The translations under genes and the position numbers were made by a program. The notes beneath the pieces are model-generated. The model was not told the origin of the DNA and did no database searches. It worked only from the letters and a program-made list of their open reading frames with translations. Below are positions 52,723 through 62,539 of a stretch of DNA of 64,000 nucleotides, one piece after another. This DNA is from Chromatium weissei (GTDB lineage Bacteria; Pseudomonadota; Gammaproteobacteria; Chromatiales; Chromatiaceae): the NCBI RefSeq assembly GCF_016583765.1, contig NZ_NRRR01000003.1, positions 246,579 through 310,578 of the forward strand, given 5' to 3'. Position 1 is the first letter of the stretch. Each line of letters begins with the position of its first letter.

Positions 52723-53838
52723 TTAGTTATTCGTTTTTAATTGAACAAGCGCCGTTCCATTATGACTTCGTGGTGTGGTGACTGCTGCACTGATCGCAGC
52801 AGCAATTTCCGTAATTGGCAATACAGCTGATGCGGCATTTCGTTTTACTGCTTCACCCGGCATTCCCCATACCACACTGGTTGCTTCGTCCTGCGCAAAG
52901 GTTTGTACACCTAAATCATACAGTTCCTTTAGACCCTGAGCACCATCAGCGCCCATTCCCGTCAATAACGCTGCACAGGCATTTTTTCCCGCCACTTGCG
53001 CCACCGAGCGAAACAATACATCCACGCTCGGACGATGCCGATTGACCGGTTCACCATCATTCAATCGACATACGTAATGCGCGCCATCTCGTGCCAGCAA
53101 CAGATGCCGATTGCCCGGCGCGATGTACGCATGACCGAGCATCAAGCGATCTCCATCTGCAGCTTCTTTGACGCGCAAACTGGTTTGACGGTTCATACGG
53201 TCAGCAAATGCCGCACTAAATCCCGACGGAATGTGTTGCACGATGACCACGCCGGGCGTATCCGGCGGTAAACGCAGCAACACTTCTTTAATCGCCTCGG
53301 TGCCACCAGTAGACGCGCCAATCGCAATCACCTGATCCGTCGTTCGCAAACCGCTGCCGAGCGCACGCGAAGGAATCACGGCATCAATCGACACGGCTGG
53401 CGCGCTGCGCGTCGCTAATGTGCGCACCTGCACTTCAGCCGCTGCGTGAATTTTTTCCACTAATTCAACAGCATAACGTTGCAATCCCTGACTGACATTC
53501 AATTCTGGTTTACAGACGAAATCCACTGCACCCAGCGCCAATGCTTGCAACGTCACCTCAGCTCCGCGCTGAGTTAATGACGACACCATCACCACCGGCA
53601 TCGGACGTAACCGCATCAAATTACGCAGAAAAGTCAATCCATCCATGCGCGGCATTTCGACATCCAGCGTCAACACATCTGGATTGAGCTCCTTGATACG
53701 CTCGCGGGCGATGTACGGATCAGCCGCCACACCAACCACCTCGATGCCAGTTGCGGCCGCCAAAATCTCCGTCAGAATTTGTCGCACCAGCGCCGAGTCA
53801 TCGACGATCAAAACACGAATCGGTCGCTTCACAATCAC
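52723..53838 (-). CDS. cheB: CheB, protein-glutamate methylesterase
   Basis: A 371-residue two-domain adaptation enzyme. The receiver starts [17 protein letters not shown] with D59 in [16 protein letters not shown]. The esterase domain has the catalytic Ser in [14 protein letters not shown], the His in [15 protein letters not shown], and the Asp in [16 protein letters not shown]. It removes methyl groups from receptors when phosphorylated by CheA and may also deamidate. It lies between the MCP-like gene and the STAS gene, with 15 and 19 bp spacing. Confidence 0.96.
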   Translation of the reverse strand: MIVKRPIRVLIVDDSALVRQILTEILAAATGIEVVGVAADPYIARERIKELNPDVLTLDVEMPRMDGLTFLRNLMRLRPMPVVMVSSLTQRGAEVTLQALALGAVDFVCKPELNVSQGLQRYAVELVEKIHAAAEVQVRTLATRSAPAVSIDAVIPSRALGSGLRTTDQVIAIGASTGGTEAIKEVLLRLPPDTPGVVIVQHIPSGFSAAFADRMNRQTSLRVKEAADGDRLMLGHAYIAPGNRHLLLARDGAHYVCRLNDGEPVNRHRPSVDVLFRSVAQVAGKNACAALLTGMGADGAQGLKELYDLGVQTFAQDEATSVVWGMPGEAVKRNAASAVLPITEIAAAISAAVTTPRSHNGTALVQLKTNN

Positions 53839-53853
53839 CTCATTCTATTGAAT

Positions 53854-55056
53854 TCAAAAGAGTTCAATCTCACCTTCGTGCATCGATTTCTGACTGACTG
53901 GACGATGTGCAGCAGCAATCAACTGCTCGCGCAGTCGCAGCAAACGCGCCTTGGCCTGTGCAACATCTTCCGGCGAACGCACCTGCCCGAGTGGAATTTG
54001 TCGTAATTCAGCGACAAAACGATTCACAAAATCAATGCGCATATCCGCTTGACCGAGCACCTGACGTGCGATGTCTTCAAATTGCAACAGGCGCACCGCC
54101 GCCGCCACATTCCGTTGATTACGTTCGACGACCTGCGTCATTTCTGCCAAACCTTCGGCAACCATGCGATTGACACCCTGAACACGCGAAATCATGTCGT
54201 CCATCGTGCCTTTAGCGGTGATGGATGCATTCATATCCTGCGAGGCCATTTTGCCAACAATTTCACGCGTTTCCGCAAATGCGTTTTGTATTTGCTCAAT
54301 CTGCTGACGAATTTGATCGTTAAATTCCGCCGCATCCTGTGACAACTTGCGCACCTCCTGCGCCACCACTGCAAACCCACGTCCCGCTTCACCCGCTCGC
54401 GCTGCTTCAATTGCCGCATTCAATGCCAATAAATTGGTTTGACGCGCAATACGTTTTGCACTTTCCAAGCGATTAAAAATATCAACCATCTGTACCGAAA
54501 GATCATCAATCTGATGCGCCACACTAATACTGTGCATTCCCATTTCAATCAAGCGTTGAATGTTTTCTGACAGTAATTGACTATTGGAATCCAGAAACGC
54601 ATTCACATCAATGAAATCGTGACCGTGATCTTCAGTTTTATCATCGCGTGAAACCAAACGCAGCACCAATTCATGCTGTAACCGCGATTCCGTCGATAAT
54701 CCAGAAAAGCTAGTTTGTAAATCACTTGCTGCATGTTTAATTAAATCGGTCGCTTGCTGAATCAATTCTCGCAGTTCCTGCATTTGCGGCCCAATTAACT
54801 GATCGGTTTCTACCACCAAATCCCACAATTCACGCTCGGCAACACGCGAATTCGGAGCAGTCTGTATTGATAATTGATCAGCGACTGCGCTGCCTAATAA
54901 AGGCAGTTCACGAAAAAGCAGCGTAATTAACCATGCCAAACTTAACATCAAAATTGCCAACCACGCCGGTATCCAACTCGGTAACAGCACGGTCTGTAAT
55001 AACAACAGGACACCGAATAATAGTGGCGGCCAATAGCGTGTTAAGCGGTTCAACAT
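53854..55056 (-). CDS. Sensorless MCP-like protein with CheZ-like D-x3-Q helix
   Basis: A 400-residue protein with two closely spaced N-terminal transmembrane helices (about 11-27 and 31-48) and no periplasmic sensor or HAMP domain. The signalling hairpin core is present as [20 protein letters not shown] and [12 protein letters not shown] (about 208-239). Near the C-terminus the helix [16 protein letters not shown] has D328 and Q332 with the spacing of the catalytic Asp and Gln of CheZ (D143, Q147). The protein ends HEGEIELF, a tail it shares with CheD encoded next to it. No cheZ is in the cluster. Phosphatase activity on CheY-P is inference. Confidence 0.83.
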   Translation of the reverse strand: MLNRLTRYWPPLLFGVLLLLQTVLLPSWIPAWLAILMLSLAWLITLLFRELPLLGSAVADQLSIQTAPNSRVAERELWDLVVETDQLIGPQMQELRELIQQATDLIKHAASDLQTSFSGLSTESRLQHELVLRLVSRDDKTEDHGHDFIDVNAFLDSNSQLLSENIQRLIEMGMHSISVAHQIDDLSVQMVDIFNRLESAKRIARQTNLLALNAAIEAARAGEAGRGFAVVAQEVRKLSQDAAEFNDQIRQQIEQIQNAFAETREIVGKMASQDMNASITAKGTMDDMISRVQGVNRMVAEGLAEMTQVVERNQRNVAAAVRLLQFEDIARQVLGQADMRIDFVNRFVAELRQIPLGQVRSPEDVAQAKARLLRLREQLIAAAHRPVSQKSMHEGEIELF

Positions 55057-55161
55057 AACAACTTACCTCTAATCTTAAATGCGAATGCAGCGCCAAAATG
55101 TGCAGTGAAGAAGGGAATTTCTATCGTTAAAACAGTGAATTTTTATTCTTATCGTACGCGA

Positions 55162-55782
55162 TTAAGAAAACAGTTCAATGTCGCCTTCCACCTTGGATTG
55201 ACGCAGTGTTTCGCTGTAACTCAATTCACGTTCAATAATGGTATCGTTGTGCATTGAGCGAAGTTTCTTTACCAATACACGTCCAGTCGTTGGAAAAAAA
55301 TACACTTTGCGCGGATAGTTTCCGAGCAAATCTTTTGCAATCACCGGAATACCTTCGGTCGCTAAATACGACAAGACAAAATCAGCATTGCGTTCACCAA
55401 CAACGTGATTTTTAAATCCCGGTAACACATTTCCTGCACCAAAAACTTTGGCTTCTAAATTCGACCGTCTTGCGCCGATTTTTAATAATTGATTAATTAG
55501 AATTTCCATTGCGTAATCGCCATAACGCATTGAACGACTCAATCGATTATCTTCATCACGGCGGTCATCCGGCAGCATGAAATGATTGATACCGCCAATG
55601 CCGTTGCTGCGATCACGCAAACAGGCAGCGACGCAGGAACCGAGCACCGTAACCATTAACAATTCTCGTGCTGAAACGTAATACTCACCGGGCAAAATTT
55701 TGACAGCATCGGTATTAAACTGGCGATCAAAATAGAGCGTCGGAGCCAACACTTCATCAAATCGATGGGTCATTTGCGACAT
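55162..55782 (-). CDS. cheD: CheD, receptor glutamine deamidase
   Basis: A 206-residue CheD. The catalytic Cys-His pair is in VTVLGSCVAACLRD and GIGGINHFMLP, and the following AKVFGAGNVLPGF segment is a family hallmark. CheD deamidates receptor glutamines and, in some species, links to CheC; no cheC is in the window. After the folded domain comes a charged tail ending in SKVEGDIELFS, closely similar to the end of the MCP-like protein encoded downstream. The gene is 14 bp downstream of cheR and 105 bp upstream of the MCP-like gene. Confidence 0.94.
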   Translation of the reverse strand: MSQMTHRFDEVLAPTLYFDRQFNTDAVKILPGEYYVSARELLMVTVLGSCVAACLRDRSNGIGGINHFMLPDDRRDEDNRLSRSMRYGDYAMEILINQLLKIGARRSNLEAKVFGAGNVLPGFKNHVVGERNADFVLSYLATEGIPVIAKDLLGNYPRKVYFFPTTGRVLVKKLRSMHNDTIIERELSYSETLRQSKVEGDIELFS

Positions 55783-55796
55783 AGTTTCCGTGGTCG

Positions 55797-56642
55797 TTAT
55801 TGTTGCGCCAGCGGCAGATAAATTGTCTTGCCTTGTAATCGAAATAGCGTTGCCATTTGCGTCAAACTTTCTGAATGTCCAATAAAGAGTCGACCTTCAG
55901 AATGAAGCAATGGATGAAAACGTGTGAGCAGTTTTGTTTGTGTTGGTTTATCAAAATAAATTAAAACATTGCGGCAAAAAATCGCTTCAAATGGGCCGTT
56001 GATTGACCATTGTTCATTCAGCAAATTGAGTGGCTGAAAATGAATTAGTGCCTGTACTTCTGGGCGAATGCGCACCATTCCTTCTCGCGTTCCCTTGCCG
56101 CGCAGAAAGAAACGTTTTAATTGTAATTCTGATAATTTCTCAACACGATCAAAGGGATAAATGCCTTCGGCTGCTTGATGGAGCACATTGGTGTCCACGT
56201 CGGTCGCCAAAATTTTGACGGGCGGTGTCCATGAATCGAATGCTTCAATCACGGTCATCGCCATCGAATAGGGTTCTTCACCGGTTGAACACGCAGATGA
56301 CCACAGACGAATTGGTGTGCGACCCGCTTGATGCGCCGCGCACACCTGTTCAGCGAGAACCGGAAAATGATGTGCTTCTCGAAAAAACGAAGTGAGATTG
56401 GTCGTTAGTGAATTGGTGAATTGCTGCCATTCATCAGGTTCTTGCGCAAGATAAGCGAGATAGTCATCAAAGGTCGTCAATCCCGTCGCCCGCAGGCGAC
56501 GCGCAATACGGCTGTAAACCATATCCGACTTATTGGTGCTCAGTGAAATTCCGGCATGTTCGTAAATCAAGCCACGAATGCGCTCAAAATTCCGTTCTGT
56601 AAACAAAAACTCTCGCTCAGAATTCAGACCATTCATCTTCAT
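55797..56642 (-). CDS. cheR: CheR, chemoreceptor methyltransferase
   Basis: A 281-residue SAM-dependent methyltransferase that methylates receptor glutamates. The N-terminal helical domain ([20 protein letters not shown]) is followed by the SAM-binding [31 protein letters not shown], and [19 protein letters not shown]. The start at 56642 (or 56636) overlaps the end of mcp by 26 nt. The receptor just upstream carries a W-x2-F pentapeptide end, the usual docking site for CheR. Confidence 0.96.
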   Translation of the reverse strand: MKMNGLNSEREFLFTERNFERIRGLIYEHAGISLSTNKSDMVYSRIARRLRATGLTTFDDYLAYLAQEPDEWQQFTNSLTTNLTSFFREAHHFPVLAEQVCAAHQAGRTPIRLWSSACSTGEEPYSMAMTVIEAFDSWTPPVKILATDVDTNVLHQAAEGIYPFDRVEKLSELQLKRFFLRGKGTREGMVRIRPEVQALIHFQPLNLLNEQWSINGPFEAIFCRNVLIYFDKPTQTKLLTRFHPLLHSEGRLFIGHSESLTQMATLFRLQGKTIYLPLAQQ

Positions 56643-58866
56643 CAGCAGACTTGGCGGTAAAGGTTTGACGGGGCGGATAATTCACTTTTGCTGCCGAAGT
56701 TGCTGAACGACGTGGCAATGGTGTCGGAGATTTGACAGGTTTGGTGCTGGCGCGTTTCGGCATTGCTTTTTCACCACCGGTTTTGAAAATGCTGATAATT
56801 CCACTCAAATCACGCGCTTGATCAGCGAGCGATTCGGCTGCCGCCGCCGCCTGTTCCACCAGCGCCGCATTTTGCTGAGTCATGTCATCCATTTGCGTAA
56901 TCGCTTGATTGATTTGCGCAATACCAGTGGATTGTTCCACGGATGCGGCTGAGATTTCTGCCACCAAATCCGTCACGCGCTGAATCGACAGCACGATGTC
57001 CTGCATTCGCTGCCCAGTTTCGTTGACCTGCACCGCGCCCGCATCCACTTTGGACACGCTGTCACCGATCATCGTCTTGATTTCCTTGGCCGCATTTGCC
57101 GACCGCTGCGCGAGATTGCGCACCTCAGCGGCAACCACTGCAAACCCGCGTCCCTGCTCACCGGCACGCGCCGCCTCCACCGCCGCATTCAATGCCAAGA
57201 TATTGGTTTGGAAAGAAATTCCATCAATCACACTGATGATGTCCGCAATCTTTTTACTCGATTCCGCAATGGCGGTCATCGTCTCCACCGACGCGCCCAC
57301 CCGCTCGCCACCTTGCGCCGCCACATTCGACGCCGCCACCGCTAACTGATTGGCTTGCCGCGCATTATCTGCATTTTGTCTCACGGTACTGGTCAATTGC
57401 TCCATTGAACTCGCCGTTTCTTCTAATGAACTGGCCTGCTCCTCGGTACGTTGACTTAAATCCTGATTTCCGGTCGCAATTTCATTCGATGCCGTATTAA
57501 TCATTTCAACTGCTTCACGAATACGAAATACCAGTTCTTTTAAGTTAGCAACTGTCGTATTCACTCCAACTTTAGTTTCACCAAACAACCCCGGATAATC
57601 ACGCGTAATTGTCTGCGTTAAATCACCTTCTGCAAGTGCTTTTGCCACACGCATCACATCTTTTAATCCAACTTCCGTCGTCTCAGAAAGCTGATTCAGC
57701 ATTTGAGCAATATCAACGGCAAAGCCTTTTTTTCCAGTCAAGTCTAATTTAACACTGAAATCACCGCGATTGGCTGCATCAACAATTAAACGAATCTCGC
57801 CGACAATTTTATTTAACGCAATCACAGTGCCATTAACACCGATTTTCGTTTCATTAAAAACGCCAGCATATTCATTCGTAATGGTTTGTGACAAATCACC
57901 AATTGCCAGCGCATTTGCAACACGCGTCACATCTTGCAAACCAACAGACGTGGTTGCACCCAATTGATTCAAACCTTCACAAATATCCCGCGCAAATCCT
58001 TGTTTATCCTCTATTGAAAGCTTTCGATTAAAATCACCATGCGTTCTCGCCACAATGATCTCACCAATTTCCGCAATGAGACGCTGCAAACCTTCCTGCA
58101 TTTGCTTCAGTGCTGATAACAGACTGCTGTTATCGCCGGATTTAATAATGATGTCATGTTCTAAATTACCAGCAGAAACTGCTCGCACCATTGCAGCCGC
58201 ATAATCAGGTTCACCGCCGATTTGTTTGGTTAATGAACGAATAATCCACACACTGATACCAACGCCTAACAGCAGCGAAAATAAAGACAACAACAATAGA
58301 ATCGTTATGAAAAAACTGCCACTGGCTGCGGCAGCCTGACCAATCGTTTCCATCAAACTATTTTGGTATTCAACGAGATTGTGAATTGCATCAAAAAATG
58401 GCTTTTGCAATGGCATTAGTTCACTAAACAGCAGCGCCTTTGCTTGCTCTTTTTGACCATTTTTAATCAGCGTAATGATGCGATCTCGAACGACAATAAA
58501 AGGATCACGAGCTTGCTTTAATGCGGCAAGATGTTTAATGCCTTCAGGTGAGCTGATATTTTGTTTGAGCTTGTCAATGTTTTCGACAATATGCGCATTG
58601 ATGTCAGCAATTCGATCAATTTTAATTTCAGTAGCGGCGACATCATCGAGAAGCAATGCGTCACGCAAATTCTGCATGACCTCATTCACGCCAGAGGTAA
58701 TGTTATTTGTCCATACAGTTTTGGGAAACAGATTCGATATGATGTGATTTAAATCTTGTTCTAATGAACGAATACTGATCCAGCTCATGATGATGACAAC
58801 ACCTGATAGCATCAATACTCCACCAAATCCCAGCCCCAATCGCGTCGCTACCGTTATGTTTCTCAT
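56617..58866 (-). CDS. mcp: Methyl-accepting chemotaxis protein with repeated HAMP-like units
   Basis: A 749-residue receptor. TM1 spans about 12-32, then a periplasmic four-helix-bundle domain, TM2 about 183-212, then an unusually long signalling stem. In the stem, [20 protein letters not shown] and [20 protein letters not shown] are near-identical repeats, each with a following GDFSVKL- or ETK-GVN-type partner, indicating tandem HAMP units (about 210-450). The signalling hairpin [20 protein letters not shown] is standard. The extreme C-terminus EDEWSEF ends in the x-W-x2-F pentapeptide for CheR/CheB docking. Ligand unknown. Confidence 0.93.
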   Translation of the reverse strand: MRNITVATRLGLGFGGVLMLSGVVIIMSWISIRSLEQDLNHIISNLFPKTVWTNNITSGVNEVMQNLRDALLLDDVAATEIKIDRIADINAHIVENIDKLKQNISSPEGIKHLAALKQARDPFIVVRDRIITLIKNGQKEQAKALLFSELMPLQKPFFDAIHNLVEYQNSLMETIGQAAAASGSFFITILLLLSLFSLLLGVGISVWIIRSLTKQIGGEPDYAAAMVRAVSAGNLEHDIIIKSGDNSSLLSALKQMQEGLQRLIAEIGEIIVARTHGDFNRKLSIEDKQGFARDICEGLNQLGATTSVGLQDVTRVANALAIGDLSQTITNEYAGVFNETKIGVNGTVIALNKIVGEIRLIVDAANRGDFSVKLDLTGKKGFAVDIAQMLNQLSETTEVGLKDVMRVAKALAEGDLTQTITRDYPGLFGETKVGVNTTVANLKELVFRIREAVEMINTASNEIATGNQDLSQRTEEQASSLEETASSMEQLTSTVRQNADNARQANQLAVAASNVAAQGGERVGASVETMTAIAESSKKIADIISVIDGISFQTNILALNAAVEAARAGEQGRGFAVVAAEVRNLAQRSANAAKEIKTMIGDSVSKVDAGAVQVNETGQRMQDIVLSIQRVTDLVAEISAASVEQSTGIAQINQAITQMDDMTQQNAALVEQAAAAAESLADQARDLSGIISIFKTGGEKAMPKRASTKPVKSPTPLPRRSATSAAKVNYPPRQTFTAKSADEDEWSEF

Positions 58867-58937
58867 AGTTTTACTCTCTTAATAAGGTTGTTAGTGGACA
58901 GTTATCAGACAATTAAAATTACCGCAACGCATTAAAA

Positions 58938-59441
58938 TCAAACGACTTCAAGCCGTGTGTTTTCAATTAAACCCATTTCGTTACTGGTAATGAGTTTTTC
59001 AATGTCCACCATAATCACCATACGTTCATCTAATGTGGTTAAGCCATCGATGTAGGCAGTATCCATTAACGCACCAAATTCGGGAGCTGGGCGAATTTGT
59101 GCGCGTTTTAATGCGATGACATCTGATACTCCATCAACCACAATGCCAACCACACGCTCGGCAACATTGAGAATAATGACAACTGTGAATTCGTTGTATT
59201 CCACGACACCAAGATTAAATTTCAAACGCATATCAAGAATTGGCACAATCACACCGCGCATGTTAATCACGCCTTTAATAAAAATCGGCGCATTAGCGAT
59301 GCGTGTCACAGCATCATATCCGCGAATTTCTTGCACCTTAAGAATATCAATTCCGTATTCTTCATCGCCCAGCGTGAATGTGAGATATTCTTTCGCTGCT
59401 TCGGATGGCGCGACAATGCGGTCTTGGCGTTCGTCTTTCAT
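58938..59441 (-). CDS. cheW: CheW, chemotaxis coupling protein
   Basis: A 167-residue coupling protein that joins receptors to Che[21 protein letters not shown] begins the fold, [20 protein letters not shown] and PILDMRLKF are the hallmark middle, and [13 protein letters not shown] the second barrel. Length and motifs are ordinary. A 217-bp gap, containing a hairpin, separates it from cheA upstream, more than elsewhere in this series; 71 bp separate it from mcp downstream. Confidence 0.95.
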   Translation of the reverse strand: MKDERQDRIVAPSEAAKEYLTFTLGDEEYGIDILKVQEIRGYDAVTRIANAPIFIKGVINMRGVIVPILDMRLKFNLGVVEYNEFTVVIILNVAERVVGIVVDGVSDVIALKRAQIRPAPEFGALMDTAYIDGLTTLDERMVIMVDIEKLITSNEMGLIENTRLEVV

Positions 59442-59480
59442 TAAAAACCTCGTCGTTGATATTATTTTTGATGCCGAACC

Positions 59481-59502
59481 GAAGTTTTTTTACAAAAACT
59501 TC
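59481..59502 (-). promoter_or_regulatory. Hairpin in the cheA-cheW spacer
   Basis: GAAGTTTTT, TTAC, AAAAACTTC is a 9-bp inverted repeat in the 217-bp spacer between cheA and cheW. It is AT-rich and has no following T-run. It may influence relative expression of cheA and the downstream genes. Confidence 0.3.
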
Positions 59503-59658
59503 AGTTCTGAATTCAATGCTGGTCGCGGTGAGTTGTGTTTAGTTTCATGCAATGCTTCAGCAATTTTTTATATCGTTTTGGTAGGCTGTTGCATATTCTC
59601 GACGATGCTGATGTGTTTCAGCAAAGGTAGTGTCTTTAATTGTTTTTAATCGACAGAT

Positions 59659-61989
59659 TTATTCTGCACGGCGATTGAGTCGCGCCAGCGCATCGACATC
59701 AAGAATTAATGCAACGCGCCCGTCGCCCATAATGGTTGCACCAGAAATGCCTTCCACTTTACGGTAATTGGTTTCCAGACTTTTAATGACGACTTGATGC
59801 TGGGCAACCAATTCATCAACCAATAGCGCAGCGCGACCTTCATTGGTATCGACGACAACTAAAATGCCATCTTCATCGCGTTGATGTGTGGTGTCATTTA
59901 ATGCAAAGACTTCGCGCAAAACGACTAAAGGTAAATACTCACCATTCACTCGCGCTAATCGCCCTTTACCAGCAACGGTCATAAATTGATCGCGGCGCGG
60001 TTGAATCGATTCTTGAATCGCTGTAAGCGGCAAAATGAACATTTCATCGCCCATGCGCACCGATAATCCGTCCAAAATCGCCAGCGTCAACGGCAGGCGA
60101 ATGGTGATGCGTGTGCCCTGCCCCGCTTGTGAATCAATGTCAATACGCCCGTTCATTGCTTCAATGTTGCGCCGCACCACGTCCATGCCGACACCGCGTC
60201 CAGAAATGTCCGTGATTTTTTCGGCGGTCGAAAAACCAGCGTGAAAAATCAATTGCCACACATCTTTATCGGTCGGATTTTCTGGCAGCGGAATGCCCTG
60301 TGTGGCTGCTTTTGCTAACAATTTCTCGCGGTTCAAACCCGCACCGTCATCGCGTACTTCGACCACCACGCTGCCTCCGCGGTGGCTGGCACGAAGACAA
60401 ATCTCGCCAACTTCGGATTTGCCGGCGGCGCGTCGCTGTTCCGGTTGTTCGATGCCGTGATCAATGCTGTTGCGCACCAAATGGTTGAGCGGATCGGCCA
60501 GCCGTTCGATCAATCCCTTGTCCAATTCGGTATCTTCGCCGACCAGTTTCAGCGTGACCTGTTTACCGAGTTTGGCGGCGGTATCGCGCACTACTCGCGG
60601 AAACCGATTGAAAACAAAGCTAATTGGCAGCATTCGAATCGACATCACGGCTTGCTGCAAATCACGGGAATTGCGTTCGAGATTTGATAATCCGTCAAAA
60701 ATCTGCTCGTGACCGAGCGGATCCAAACCCGACGCGGATTCCGCCAGCATTGCGTGGGTAATCACCAATTCGCCAACTAAATTAATCAGTTGATCCACTT
60801 TTTCCACGCTGACGCGAATCGAAGTATCAGAATGTGCAGCACGTTTGGCGGCGACATCGCGTCCGGTTGCTGCCGCTGACTGCGTTGGTGGTGCGACGAC
60901 TGGTGCAGCAGTCGATGCTGGTGCGAGCGGTTCGGTGCTGAGTGGTTCGAAAAAACCGTAACCCTGTGCATTTTCAACGCGATTCTGCTCGGCAACTGCG
61001 GCAATTTGCGTCATGCCCGGTGCACCGCCGAATAAACCAAAGCCGCGATGTTCTTGATCAAGAAGCGATTCGCTACCCGGCGCGCCAGCGAAAAAGCCAA
61101 AGCCGTCAGCATCTTCGGTGGCGGAATGCAGCGCCTCAATCTGCGCCACGCCCGGCGCACCACCAAATAATCCAAACCCGTCGTGTTCTTCGTCAAATGC
61201 CTGCGCGCTGCCCGGCGCGCCAGCGAAAAAGCCAAAACCCGAGTCAGAATTCTTTTCTGTTACAGTTGCTTGTGTGGTTGTCGCTGAATCAACGCTGATG
61301 GTGAGGCACGCGGGATCGCACACAAACGCAAAGGTTTCAACGATGGCTTCCTGTCCGGCGGTCGTGGTCAAGCGCCATGTGCACAGCTCGGCATCGTCAG
61401 CACTTAACCAATCGACATTTCCGAGTTCAGCCAGCACGTCGCGTAACGCTGCAAGATCAGCGCCAGGTTGAAAATCAATCGCGTCTGCACGAAAGACAAT
61501 TTTCCAACTGACCGCTGCGGTGGTCGCTGCATCTTGATGCGCTGGCGGCGTGTGAAGCGAAGGCGTGGACGGATAAAAATCGCCCCTCTCCGACGACGGC
61601 GCGAGTTTGGACAACTGTTCGAGCTGACTGCAAACCTCAGCAATGCGTGTATCGGTGTATTCTCGTCCGTCTTGATGCGCGGCTAACTGCGCCTTCAGCA
61701 CATCGCCAGCACGCAGAAAGGTGTCCACCATTTCAACCGTCGGTTGCAATTCCTGTTTGCGCAGACAATCCAGCAGCGTTTCCAAGACATGCGTCACCTC
61801 CGCCATATCGTGAAAACCGAAGGTGCCCGCGCCGCCTTTAATAGAATGCGCGGCGCGAAAAATCGCGTTGAGCGTTTCCAAATTCGGCGTATTGACATCC
61901 AATTCAAGCAGCAAATCTTCCATCGTCGCCAGATGTTCACCGGCCTCATCAAAGAAGACCTGATAGAAACGTGTCATATCAATGGTCAT
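59659..61989 (-). CDS. cheA: CheA, chemotaxis histidine kinase with repeat-containing linker
   Basis: A 776-residue kinase. P1 (Hpt) carries H48 in AAHSIKGGAGTFGF. Residues about 160-235 form a small CheY-binding-type domain (SWKIVFRADAIDF). A linker at 251-347 holds five GFGFF/GFGLF repeats. The dimerisation domain starts near 388 (RVSVEKVDQLINLVGELVI), followed by the ATPase with LVRNSIDHGIEQPEQR, DDGAGLNREKL and ISGRGVGMDVVRRNIEAMNG, then the CheW-like regulatory domain ending LARLNRRAE. All catalytic motifs are intact. It is 20 bp downstream of cheY. Confidence 0.95.
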   Translation of the reverse strand: MTIDMTRFYQVFFDEAGEHLATMEDLLLELDVNTPNLETLNAIFRAAHSIKGGAGTFGFHDMAEVTHVLETLLDCLRKQELQPTVEMVDTFLRAGDVLKAQLAAHQDGREYTDTRIAEVCSQLEQLSKLAPSSERGDFYPSTPSLHTPPAHQDAATTAAVSWKIVFRADAIDFQPGADLAALRDVLAELGNVDWLSADDAELCTWRLTTTAGQEAIVETFAFVCDPACLTISVDSATTTQATVTEKNSDSGFGFFAGAPGSAQAFDEEHDGFGLFGGAPGVAQIEALHSATEDADGFGFFAGAPGSESLLDQEHRGFGLFGGAPGMTQIAAVAEQNRVENAQGYGFFEPLSTEPLAPASTAAPVVAPPTQSAAATGRDVAAKRAAHSDTSIRVSVEKVDQLINLVGELVITHAMLAESASGLDPLGHEQIFDGLSNLERNSRDLQQAVMSIRMLPISFVFNRFPRVVRDTAAKLGKQVTLKLVGEDTELDKGLIERLADPLNHLVRNSIDHGIEQPEQRRAAGKSEVGEICLRASHRGGSVVVEVRDDGAGLNREKLLAKAATQGIPLPENPTDKDVWQLIFHAGFSTAEKITDISGRGVGMDVVRRNIEAMNGRIDIDSQAGQGTRITIRLPLTLAILDGLSVRMGDEMFILPLTAIQESIQPRRDQFMTVAGKGRLARVNGEYLPLVVLREVFALNDTTHQRDEDGILVVVDTNEGRAALLVDELVAQHQVVIKSLETNYRKVEGISGATIMGDGRVALILDVDALARLNRRAE
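60943..61239 (-). repeat. Duplicated GFGFF/GFGLF-GAPG repeats in cheA
   Basis: Residues 251-260 and 296-305 are both GFGFFAGAPG; 271-280 and 316-325 are both GFGLFGGAPG; a fifth partial unit GYGFFE is at 343. The pattern is a duplication of a unit of about 45 residues that itself contains two related motifs. DNA copies remain highly similar, so the last duplication may be recent. Confidence 0.9.
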
Positions 61990-62009
61990 TACCTGCCTCC
62001 TGCTGGTGT

Positions 62010-62375
62010 TTAACCGATGACTTTGCGCACAACTTCCAACAATTTTTGTGGATCAAACGGTTTCACTAACCAACCCGTTGCACCGGCTGCTCGGCCTTGG
62101 CTTTTCATTGCATCACTGGATTCAGTGGTTAACATGAGAATTGGAATTGACGTATAGGGAGCCAAACTGCGCAATTGTTTAATCAGCGTTAAACCATCCA
62201 TTCGCGGCATATTTTGATCGGTAAAAATTAAATTAAAACGCCCCGCTTTTGCTTTATCGAGACCATCCATGCCATCGACTGCTTCAGTGACTTGATAACC
62301 TGCATCTTTCAATGTGAAAGAGACCATTTGGCGAATAGATGCGGAATCATCCACAGTGAGAATTGTTTTAGCCAT
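62010..62375 (-). CDS. cheY: CheY-type single-domain response regulator
   Basis: A 121-residue receiver domain. MAKTILTVDDSASIRQMVSF gives the acidic pair D9-D10, the phosphoacceptor is D53 in LIFTDQNMPRMDGL, followed by the conserved Thr in MLTTES and Lys in WLVKPFDPQKL. The start at 62375 matches the family; an in-frame ATG at 62534 would add a non-conserved Cys-rich extension and is rejected. It is the first gene of the chemotaxis series and divergent from mfd. Confidence 0.95.
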   Translation of the reverse strand: MAKTILTVDDSASIRQMVSFTLKDAGYQVTEAVDGMDGLDKAKAGRFNLIFTDQNMPRMDGLTLIKQLRSLAPYTSIPILMLTTESSDAMKSQGRAAGATGWLVKPFDPQKLLEVVRKVIG

Positions 62376-62410
62376 GATGCACCCTAAGAATGATAAAAGT
62401 TTTAACCTAC

Positions 62411-62444
62411 AGCGCCGGCAATAGAATGAGTATGTGCTGGCGCT
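62411..62444 (-). promoter_or_regulatory. Hairpin in the cheY 5' region
   Basis: AGCGCCGGCA and TGCTGGCGCT form a 10-bp stem (one mismatch, G-T pairable) around a 14-nt loop, 36 bp upstream of the cheY ATG. No T-run follows on the minus strand. It could be a leader hairpin or regulator site for the chemotaxis operon. Confidence 0.35.
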
Positions 62445-62539
62445 TATTACAATTACAGTAAACCGCACAGATATGACAACATCACTGCACACTCTAACCT
62501 GCTTTGATGTCAGACAACCAGTGAGTACAGGCATTCCTC

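Noticed and set aside
61570..61610. Possible third copy of the palindromic element in cheA (SSERGDFYPSTPSL)
   Set aside because: The DNA lacks the paired C-run and G-run stems and the CTTTTCCTCTTCC spacer, so the resemblance of the peptide is too weak.
62376..62534. N-terminal extension of CheY
   Set aside because: Receiver proteins of this type start at MAKTILTVDD; the extension is Cys-rich, overlaps the upstream hairpin and has no ribosome site advantage.
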